This document shows, in pieces, positions 1-4,991 of a stretch of DNA of 12,885 nt. This DNA is from Petrocella sp024636985 (GTDB taxonomy: Bacteria > Bacillota > Clostridia > Lachnospirales > Vallitaleaceae). Position 1 is the first letter of the stretch. Every line of letters starts with the position of its first letter. The translations under genes were made by a program, and so were the position numbers. A model generated the notes under the pieces. The model searched no databases and was not told the DNA's origin. It saw only the letters and a program-made list of their open reading frames with translations. The stretch is taken from contig JAGXFY010000076.1 in the NCBI GenBank assembly GCA_024636985.1, positions 1 to 12,885 on the forward strand, read 5' to 3'.

Positions 1-2
1 CT

Positions 3-22
3 TTTTTACATCCATGTAAAAA
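3..22. repeat. CAT-CC-ATG hairpin, copy 1
   Basis: Perfect inverted repeat with 9-bp arms (3-11 and 14-22) around a CC centre. The inner part reads ACATCCATGT and the outer part is a T-run against an A-run. It shares its core, but not its outer arms, with copies at 31-50 and 215-232. With T-rich and A-rich flanks it could also act as part of a terminator for a gene left of the window, but that cannot be judged here. Confidence 0.6.
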
Positions 23-30
23 TGAAGGAC

Positions 31-50
31 GTTCTACATCCATGTAGAAC
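31..50. repeat. CAT-CC-ATG hairpin, copy 2
   Basis: Perfect inverted repeat GTTCTACATCCATGTAGAAC: 9-bp arms (31-39 and 42-50) around CC. The core TACATCCATGTA is identical to copy 1 and starts exactly 28 bp later. The outer arms differ from copy 1, but each change on one side is matched on the other. It is not followed by a T-run, so it is not a standard terminator. Confidence 0.65.
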
Positions 51-95
51 TGTGATTGATCAGCACTTTTTCTTTCCTCATTCGGTTCCGCAGAT

Positions 96-124
96 GTGTC
101 ATTTCAGTAAGCTTAATTTATATG
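96..124 (+). promoter_or_regulatory. Possible promoter of the structured RNA
   Basis: GTGTCA at 96-101 (4 of 6 to TTGACA), a 17-bp spacer, and TATATG at 119-124 (4 of 6 to TATAAT). Transcription would begin near 131, which is almost exactly where the closing stem of the proposed RNA begins. Neither box is strong alone. The match of predicted start to RNA structure is the main support. Confidence 0.4.
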
Positions 125-130
125 CCTCAA

Positions 131-330
131 ATAATGTGCTAAAGCAGCCCGTAATTATATAATAAGCCAACATCGACCATGAAGTTCCTGGAACTGTGTG
201 TGTGACTTAAGCAAGTCTGCATGGATGCAGACCGCCGACTTTTGGTGCAGGGCGCGCCAATCAGAGGCCGTAGTCACATATACAGTGGAAGGGTTTTCAT
301 GGGACCCACATTCAGAACACATTCATTGTA
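131..330 (+). ncRNA. ssrS: Structured RNA, probable 6S RNA
   Basis: 6S RNA binds the housekeeping RNA polymerase holoenzyme by imitating an open promoter and dampens transcription when growth slows. The stretch folds by eye into one long irregular hairpin. A closing helix pairs 128-138 with 318-328 (two bulges). A large asymmetric bubble follows (139-176 opposite 303-317). A distal stem then keeps one register throughout: 177-184 with 295-302, 187-189 with 290-292, and 193-207 with 272-286 (15 bp, two G-U). The apex carries two hairpins, 215-232 and 242-260. The closing stem, open centre and distal stem, a length near 200 nt, and the position just upstream of rarA (6S-1 lies close to the rarA homologue in Bacillus subtilis) all fit 6S. 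I could not align it to the family, so the structure is better supported than the name. The 215-232 hairpin is a member of the CAT-CC-ATG family. The 3' end is uncertain and no T-run follows. Confidence 0.5.
215..232. repeat. CAT-CC-ATG hairpin, copy 3 (inverted core)
   Basis: GTCTGCATGGATGCAGAC: perfect 8-bp arms (215-222 and 225-232) around GG, so the core is the reverse complement of the cores at 3-22 and 31-50. It sits at the tip of the proposed 6S RNA. A partial match to its left half (AGTCTGCATG) recurs at 336-345. Confidence 0.6.
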
Positions 331-416
331 CCTTGAGTCTGCATGAAGTATCAACTTTTGCTAAACTACAATAAACCGAACGCACATAAATGTAATTTTC
401 CTCCTTTACAAGGTTA

Positions 417-425
417 TGATATAAT
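417..425 (+). promoter_or_regulatory. rarA promoter, extended -10
   Basis: TGATATAAT is a perfect extended -10 element (TG, one base, TATAAT at 420-425). There is no good -35: TTTTCC near 396-401 is the best at this distance. The start would be near 432, giving a leader of about 30 nt. The 12-bp TTATGATATAAT recurs identically in the promoter at 2127-2138. Confidence 0.65.
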
Positions 426-463
426 GAAAGTTACGAATAAACGGTATTGCCAAAGGAGAAACT

Positions 464-1789
464 ATGGATTTATTTGATATGGCAAGAGAAAGAACATTGG
501 TAAAGGATGCACCCCTTGCTGCAAGAATGCGTCCTGAAACGATAGATGAAGTGGTGGGGCAAAAACATATTATCGGTGAAGGTAAACTGCTATATAGAGC
601 CATTAAGGCGGACAAACTGGGGTCGCTAATTTTTTACGGACCTCCGGGAACGGGAAAAACAACCTTAGCTAAAGTCATTGCCAATACAACCAAATCTAAT
701 TTCAGACAGTTAAATGCAACTATAGCAGGTAAGAAGGACATACAGGATGTTGTAGCTGAAGCAAAAGATAATCTGGGTATGTCTATGAAGAAAACCATAC
801 TCTTTATAGATGAGATTCATCGATTTAATAAAGCCCAACAAGATGCCTTGTTGCCTTATGTTGAGGATGGTACCGTTACTTTAATTGGTGCGACAACGGA
901 GAATCCTTTTTTTGAAGTGAATAAGGCTTTGGTGTCTAGATCCAGAATATTTCAATTGTATCATTTGGATAAAGAAGATATTATTTTGCTTATGCAAAGA
1001 GCCATTACCCTTGATAAAGGATTAAAAGCCTATAATATCAGTATTGATGAAGATGCATTAAATTTCCTTGCAGATGTGGCAAATGGTGATGCAAGAGTAG
1101 CCCTTAATGCTATAGAACTTGGCGCACTCACAACGGATTCAGTGGATGGCAAGATAATAATAGATCTTAAAGTGGCCCAAGAGTGCATACAAAAAAGATC
1201 ATTAAATTATGATAAAGATGGGGATAATCATTATGATGTCATTTCTGCTTTTATCAAGAGTATGAGAGGGTCTGACCCGGACGGGGCCGTCTACTATTTG
1301 GCTAGAATGCTCTACGCAGGCGAAGACCCCAAATTCATAGCCAGACGTGTGGTTATTTGTGCTTCTGAAGATGTAGGCAATGCAGACCCTCAGGCATTGA
1401 TACTCGCCAGTGCAGCGGCTCAGGCGGTTCATTTTGTTGGAATGCCCGAGGCACAGATTATATTAGCTCAAGTGGTAACTTACATTGCTACAGCACCAAA
1501 AAGTAACGCAGCCCTTGGCATATTTTCTGCAATGAAGGATGTAGGACATATCCAGATAAAATCATTACCACCACATTTGAAAGATGCCCATTATAAAAGT
1601 GCTGAGTCATTGGGTCATGGCATAGGCTATCAATACGCCCATGATTTTCCCGGTCATTATGTCAAGCAACAGTATTTGCCGGATGAACTGGTAGATAAGA
1701 TATACTACGAACCTTCGGAGGAAGGCTATGAAGCACAGATTAAGAAAAACATGAAAAAAAGGTTGCCGGATAAACAGCAACCTAAATAA
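464..1789 (+). CDS. rarA: Replication-associated recombination protein A (RarA/MgsA), AAA+ ATPase
   Basis: Cytoplasmic clamp-loader-like AAA+ ATPase that acts at stalled or gapped replication forks with SSB and single-strand DNA ends. The 441-residue length is normal for the family. Visible motifs are Walker A GPPGTGKT (residues 59-66), Walker B with DE at 116-117 in ILFIDEIHRF, sensor 1 around IGATTEN (141-147), and the SRS arginine segment (158-162). The C-terminal half has the conserved RarA stretches (GSDPDGAVYYLARML, EDVGNADP, the GYQYAHDFPGHYV region) that form the lid and tetramer domains. The start is well set: AAAGGAG (452-458) lies 5 nt before ATG. The last codons double as an antisense terminator for the convergent small gene. 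I see no terminator of its own on the + strand. Family assignment is secure from the motifs. Confidence 0.96.
   Translation: MDLFDMARERTLVKDAPLAARMRPETIDEVVGQKHIIGEGKLLYRAIKADKLGSLIFYGPPGTGKTTLAKVIANTTKSNFRQLNATIAGKKDIQDVVAEAKDNLGMSMKKTILFIDEIHRFNKAQQDALLPYVEDGTVTLIGATTENPFFEVNKALVSRSRIFQLYHLDKEDIILLMQRAITLDKGLKAYNISIDEDALNFLADVANGDARVALNAIELGALTTDSVDGKIIIDLKVAQECIQKRSLNYDKDGDNHYDVISAFIKSMRGSDPDGAVYYLARMLYAGEDPKFIARRVVICASEDVGNADPQALILASAAAQAVHFVGMPEAQIILAQVVTYIATAPKSNAALGIFSAMKDVGHIQIKSLPPHLKDAHYKSAESLGHGIGYQYAHDFPGHYVKQQYLPDELVDKIYYEPSEEGYEAQIKKNMKKRLPDKQQPK
1754..1783 (-). terminator. Terminator of the - strand membrane protein gene, inside rarA
   Basis: On the - strand, AGGTTGC and GCAACCT (1777-1783 and 1760-1766) form a 7-bp stem with a 10-nt loop. 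It is followed at once by seven T (complement of the A-run 1754-1760). This is a textbook intrinsic terminator 14 nt past the stop of the convergent gene. The same bases encode the last residues of RarA (KKRLPDKQQPK). On the + strand no T-run follows, so it should work in one direction only. Confidence 0.75.
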
Positions 1790-1796
1790 AGTGAAA

Positions 1797-2036
1797 TCAG
1801 TCTTTTTTTGTATCGTTGTCAGACTGACCCAACCATTCCTTATTAGTTTCTTTTGCATGTTGGTGGAATCTTAAGGAAAAGTATAGAATGACAACAACAA
1901 AGCCATTAATGGCCACAAAAGTTATGGCTAAAGTTGAATGACCAATGAGGATGAAAACGAGTGTTAATACGAAAAGTAGTAATATTAAAGCGACGCCAGT
2001 GAGGGCCATAATCTGTTGAAAACTTTTCTTCATCAT
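1797..2036 (-). CDS. Small two-helix membrane protein of unknown function
   Basis: A 79-residue protein I do not recognise. It has a short basic N-terminus (MMKKS), two strongly hydrophobic segments (about residues 10-32 and 35-55), then a polar charged tail ending DNDTKKD. This predicts a helical hairpin in the cytoplasmic membrane with both ends inside by the positive-inside rule (inference). It is a real gene rather than a shadow of another frame. It has an SD (AAGGTGGT in the complement of 2042-2049), a strong promoter of its own at 2087-2115, and a terminator after it. A second ATG directly follows the first, so the start could be one codon later. It converges with rarA and diverges from the TPR lipoprotein gene. 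Nothing nearby indicates its role. Confidence 0.8.
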   Translation of the reverse strand: MMKKSFQQIMALTGVALILLLFVLTLVFILIGHSTLAITFVAINGFVVVILYFSLRFHQHAKETNKEWLGQSDNDTKKD

Positions 2037-2086
2037 GTTCTACCACCTTGTTTTTAGATTCGAGGGTTTAATAAATCTCTTATCTC

Positions 2087-2115
2087 ATCATAAAGGCATG
2101 AAATTGATACGTCAA
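2087..2115 (-). promoter_or_regulatory. Promoter of the 79-residue membrane protein
   Basis: Read on the - strand: TTGACG (2115-2110), a spacer of exactly 17 bp, and TATGAT (2092-2087). Five of six bases match the consensus in each box. The leader to the ATG at 2036 is about 45 nt. Confidence 0.7.
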
Positions 2116-2129
2116 GTTAAACAGGATTA

Positions 2130-2138
2130 TGATATAAT
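2130..2138 (+). promoter_or_regulatory. TPR lipoprotein promoter, extended -10
   Basis: TGATATAAT with TATAAT at 2133-2138, the same extended -10 as the rarA promoter. The position for a -35 (about 2110-2115) falls on the -35 box of the divergent promoter, so the two promoters lie back to back and polymerase could compete for the site. Confidence 0.6.
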
Positions 2139-2155
2139 ACATAGGAATTATAATA

Positions 2156-2188
2156 GAAGTGAATTAGAAGCGAATTAGGAGCGAATAA
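2156..2188 (+). repeat. 11-bp tandem repeat, three units, ending on the start codon
   Basis: GAAGTGAATTA (2156-2166), GAAGCGAATTA (2167-2177) and GGAGCGAATAA (2178-2188). The third unit supplies part of the AGGAG ribosome site (2177-2181), and its last base is the A of the ATG. Slippage here would change the leader length. Confidence 0.75.
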
Positions 2189-3438
2189 TGATATTTAGAA
2201 AATATATAATAATGGTTGCACTTATCTTGATGAGCACTGTTTTTACAGCCTGTGGCAGCCGTGTTGAAGAACAATTAAATGATGAAGGCTATGACCTATA
2301 CTTAGAAGGTCAGTATGATGAAGCGATAACGCATTATACCAAGAGTCTCGTAGATTATCCTGAATATGGTGCTTTTTATAGCAACCGAGGTCTGGCATAT
2401 TATGAAAAAGGTGAGGTTGCCATGGCACTTGAAGATCTTAATCAAGCCATTGTTTTGGAACCGGACATGCCGGAAGCCTACTTAAACAGAGGCACGGTGT
2501 ATTTAGGATCAGGTGTTTATGATCAAGCTTCAATCGACTTTTATAAAGCCATTCAATTAAAAGACAATTTTAAAGATGAAAACGGTCTATATTATACATA
2601 CTTGAATCTAGGCACATTATTAAATGAAACCAATCAACCCAAAGAAGCGTTGGTCGTCTTAGAAAAGGCATTTGAACAAAATAGTAACGATGAAAAATTG
2701 TATAATGCCCTCGGTTTGATTTACAAGTCCATTGGTGATTTTGATTTGGCTTTGACCTACTTTAATGGCGCCATTGAATTAAAAGAGGATTATGCTTATG
2801 CTTATGGCAATAGAGGCAGTGTTTATTATTTGATGGAAGAGTATCGGATTGCTTTAAGTGATGTGAATACAGCCCTATCCATGGATCCATTTATTCCCCA
2901 AATGTATGATTTGAAAGCAAAAATACTTATAAAAACAGGTGAATTAGAAGAAGCCATTAAGATACTAGATGCAGGTATAACGAGGTGGGTCAATTACGCT
3001 GACTTATACATCACCCGCGGTAACATCTATTTTAGTGAAAAAGCCTATGGTGAAGCTTTAATGAACTATGGCCTGGGTATTGAATATGGCAGCATTGAAG
3101 GGCATAAAGGACAAGGTGTGACCTATCAGTTAATCGGTCAGTATGAGGATGCTATCTCACAATTAGAAACCTATTTACAAAATTATCCAACAGACATTTC
3201 AACCCTTATTGCCCTTGGAACAGCTTATAGGCAAACCAAAGAGTATGAACTGAGTTTAGCTCAATATGATAAAGTCCTGAGTTTTAGCCCTAAACACACT
3301 GAAGCGATGTATCAGATGGCCTTAACTTATATAGATATGCAAGCATTGTCAGATGCAGAAAAAGTACTGAATCAGGTTTTATCCATAGACCCGGATCATA
3401 AAGCGTCCAAGGAAGCTCTAAAAAATATAGAAGTATAA
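2188..3438 (+). CDS. TPR-repeat lipoprotein
   Basis: A 416-residue exported lipoprotein. The N-terminus has basic residues (RK), a hydrophobic stretch, and a lipobox-like FTAC with the lipidated cysteine at residue 22, so the mature protein should be anchored on the outer face of the membrane. The rest is about eleven tetratricopeptide repeats of 34 residues from roughly residue 30 to 404 (for example YSNRGLAYYEKGEVAMALEDLNQAI and YNALGLIYKSIGDFDLALTYFNGAI). TPR arrays bind peptides or proteins. The partner cannot be read from the sequence. The start is supported by AGGAG 6 nt before ATG. hflX begins about 45 nt after the stop with no terminator between, so they are probably co-transcribed. 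Spacing alone does not establish a shared function. Confidence 0.9.
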   Translation: MIFRKYIIMVALILMSTVFTACGSRVEEQLNDEGYDLYLEGQYDEAITHYTKSLVDYPEYGAFYSNRGLAYYEKGEVAMALEDLNQAIVLEPDMPEAYLNRGTVYLGSGVYDQASIDFYKAIQLKDNFKDENGLYYTYLNLGTLLNETNQPKEALVVLEKAFEQNSNDEKLYNALGLIYKSIGDFDLALTYFNGAIELKEDYAYAYGNRGSVYYLMEEYRIALSDVNTALSMDPFIPQMYDLKAKILIKTGELEEAIKILDAGITRWVNYADLYITRGNIYFSEKAYGEALMNYGLGIEYGSIEGHKGQGVTYQLIGQYEDAISQLETYLQNYPTDISTLIALGTAYRQTKEYELSLAQYDKVLSFSPKHTEAMYQMALTYIDMQALSDAEKVLNQVLSIDPDHKASKEALKNIEV

Positions 3439-3483
3439 TTAAGCAGTGAAGTTTCATAGAAGCCTTATGGCTATATAAGAAAG

Positions 3484-4764
3484 TTGGTGTACCAAGTGGA
3501 AGAACAAATCAAGAATGATATAGAAGAAAAGGCCATATTGATAGCGATATGCCCTCAAAACAAGGAAAAAGAAGTGGAAAGTGCTATTGATGAACTAGAA
3601 GAACTAGCAAAAACAGCAGGCGCAAGTACATTGGTCAAAGTGATTCAAAATAGGGATAAACCTCATCCAGCCACTTACTTTGGTAAAGGCAAGGTGGAAG
3701 AATTAAAAGAAATGGTCGAGCAATATGAGATTACCACCATCATATGTGATGATGAGTTATCACCGGCACAATTGAAGAATCTTAGTGAAGCTCTAGATGT
3801 CAAAATCGTAGACCGTCCAATATTGATTATGGATATCTTTGCTAGACATGCCCATACAAAAGAAGGTATCTTGCAGGTTGAGATGGCTCAAATGCGTTAC
3901 CGTCTTTCCAGGTTATCCGGACTAGGTAAAAGCCTGTCAAGGTTAGGCGGCGGTATTGGTACAAGAGGTCCTGGAGAGAAAAAACTTGAGACAGATAAAC
4001 GACATATAAGACGCCGTATCGATATGTTGAAAGAAGAATTGGAAAAAATTCATTCCAGTAGACATTTGTTAAGAGAAGGAAGAGCAAAACAAGGTAAACC
4101 CATTATTGCTATTGTCGGGTATACCAATGCAGGTAAATCAACACTTCTGAATCATTTGACCGATGCCGGTGTGTTACAAGAGGATATGCTTTTTGCAACC
4201 TTAGATCCGACCACCAGAAACATGGTCCTACCGGAAGGGAAAGAAGTCCTAATGGTAGATACGGTTGGTTTTATCAGAAAATTGCCCCATCATATTGTAG
4301 AAGCTTTTAAGTCGACCTTAGAAGAAGTGGTTTATGCAGATGTATTGATTCATATGGTGGATGCAACTAATCCGGATGCCAATAAGCATATTCAGGTTGT
4401 CCATGAAACATTATTAGAACTTGGAGCTGAAAAAACACCTATGTTGACCTTATTAAACAAGTGTGATAGAGATAACGTGGATGATGACTTATGGGATGAG
4501 AAGGCTTTTGCCAATATTCGTGTTTCAGCCCTTACCGGTGATGGTATTCATAAAGTTCTAGAAGCATTGGAACAACATCTTTTACAGGGTCAGCGACTCA
4601 TGAAAATTATTATACCTTATCATCAAGGTCAGATCCTACAAAAGCTTAGGACCTATGGCCAGATTCTTGAAGAGTCTTATGTGAATGAAGGTACTTATGT
4701 TGAAGTGTATATAGAAGAGGCCTACATTAACAAATATAATCTGGGTAGTATGGTTATTGGTTAA
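3484..4764 (+). CDS. hflX: GTPase HflX (ribosome-associated)
   Basis: HflX binds the 50S subunit and in several bacteria splits stalled or hibernating 70S ribosomes under heat or antibiotic stress, using GTP. Features: the N-terminal domain with the family stretch HPATYFGKGKVEEL (about residues 60-73), the Gly-rich linker LSRLGGGIGTRGPGEKKLETD (151-171), G1 GYTNAGKS (212-219), G2 near DPTTR (241-245), G3 DTVGF (259-263), G4 NKCD (325-328), G5 SAL (348-350), and a C-terminal domain to residue 426. The start is uncertain. TTG 3484, GTG 3487 and GTG 3496 are all in frame. A GGTG at 3486-3489 sits 6 nt before GTG 3496, which may be the true start (protein beginning MEEQIKND). It lies downstream of the TPR lipoprotein. 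The stop codon is inside a long palindrome. Confidence 0.95.
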   Translation: MVYQVEEQIKNDIEEKAILIAICPQNKEKEVESAIDELEELAKTAGASTLVKVIQNRDKPHPATYFGKGKVEELKEMVEQYEITTIICDDELSPAQLKNLSEALDVKIVDRPILIMDIFARHAHTKEGILQVEMAQMRYRLSRLSGLGKSLSRLGGGIGTRGPGEKKLETDKRHIRRRIDMLKEELEKIHSSRHLLREGRAKQGKPIIAIVGYTNAGKSTLLNHLTDAGVLQEDMLFATLDPTTRNMVLPEGKEVLMVDTVGFIRKLPHHIVEAFKSTLEEVVYADVLIHMVDATNPDANKHIQVVHETLLELGAEKTPMLTLLNKCDRDNVDDDLWDEKAFANIRVSALTGDGIHKVLEALEQHLLQGQRLMKIIIPYHQGQILQKLRTYGQILEESYVNEGTYVEVYIEEAYINKYNLGSMVIG

Positions 4765-4840
4765 GGTGTCAAAACTATATAGTTGAACTTTCATCTACGG
4801 TAGGTGAATTTAGTGAAACTTAGTTTTGACCCTTTAACCA
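4758..4840. repeat. 83-bp imperfect palindrome over the hflX stop
   Basis: All pairs keep one register. 4758-4777 pairs with 4821-4840 (20 positions, one mismatch, one G-U). There is a weakly paired 12-nt internal loop on each side, and an apical stem pairs 4790-4797 with 4801-4808 (one G-U). The hflX TAA (4762-4764) is in the left arm. A 12-bp direct repeat, TTATTGGTTAAG, lies at 4754-4765 and 4841-4852. The second copy contains TGGTTAA (4845-4851), which can also pair with the right arm TTAACCA (4834-4840), so two hairpins compete. No T-run follows, so it is not a normal terminator. Confidence 0.7.
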
Positions 4841-4853
4841 TTATTGGTTAAGT

Positions 4854-4908
4854 AAATACTATATATAGTAGGTATACAACTAATTGCCTACTGTATATAG
4901 TATTTTTT
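4854..4908 (+). terminator. Terminator-like hairpin formed by the two NrdR boxes
   Basis: 4854-4872 pairs with 4887-4905: 19 bp with a single G-U (T4866 with G4893) and a 14-nt loop. The descending arm runs into six T (4903-4908). The stem is mostly A-U, so its strength is uncertain. The position after hflX and before the nrdD promoter is right for terminating read-through. The same bases are the NrdR operator, so part of the symmetry may exist only because the operator is doubled. Confidence 0.55.
4856..4903. promoter_or_regulatory. Tandem NrdR boxes upstream of nrdD
   Basis: Two near-identical 16-bp sites, 4856-4871 (core ACTATATATAGT) and 4888-4903 (core ACTGTATATAGT), have centres exactly 32 bp apart. 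The known NrdR box is close to ACACWATATATWGTGT and normally occurs in pairs about three helical turns apart. Both core and spacing fit. NrdR represses ribonucleotide reductase genes in response to ATP/dATP. The boxes are 7 bp upstream of the -35 of the nrdD promoter. nrdR itself is not in the window. Confidence 0.85.
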
Positions 4909-4910
4909 CA

Positions 4911-4940
4911 TTGACCAACGCTATTGCTCTGTGGTATGAT
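4911..4940 (+). promoter_or_regulatory. nrdD operon promoter
   Basis: TTGACC (4911-4916), an 18-bp spacer, and TATGAT (4935-4940). Five of six bases match the consensus in each box. The start would be near 4947, giving a leader of about 45 nt before the nrdD ATG. Confidence 0.7.
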
Positions 4941-4982
4941 TTTATGTGTTGAGGTAGCTGGTTTATGTGTGTAGGTTGGGAG
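4941..4982 (+). repeat. 21-bp imperfect tandem repeat in the nrdD leader
   Basis: TTTATGTGT followed two bases later by AGGT occurs at 4941-4955 and again at 4962-4976. The 21-bp units match at 15 positions. The second unit runs into the GGGAGG ribosome site (4978-4983). Confidence 0.55.
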
Positions 4983-4991
4983 GTATATCAA

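Noticed and set aside
3..50. Two evenly spaced identical cores, considered as the end of a CRISPR array
   Set aside because: Only two units with a 28-bp period, each unit is a self-contained palindrome whose arms differ, and there are no spacers or cas genes.
158..163. TATAAT inside the proposed 6S RNA as a promoter for a second transcript
   Set aside because: There is no -35 or extended -10 context. It lies within an AT-rich self-complementary bubble sequence, so it is more likely incidental.
242..260. GC-rich hairpin with GGCGCGCC considered as part of SRP RNA or RNase P RNA
   Set aside because: Hallmark sequences of those RNAs are not found, and the hairpin fits as one of two apical stems of the longer RNA fold.
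1607..1858. 83-residue - strand frame overlapping the end of rarA
   Set aside because: It lies mostly antisense to rarA, overlaps the better-supported - strand membrane protein gene in another frame, and has no ribosome site.
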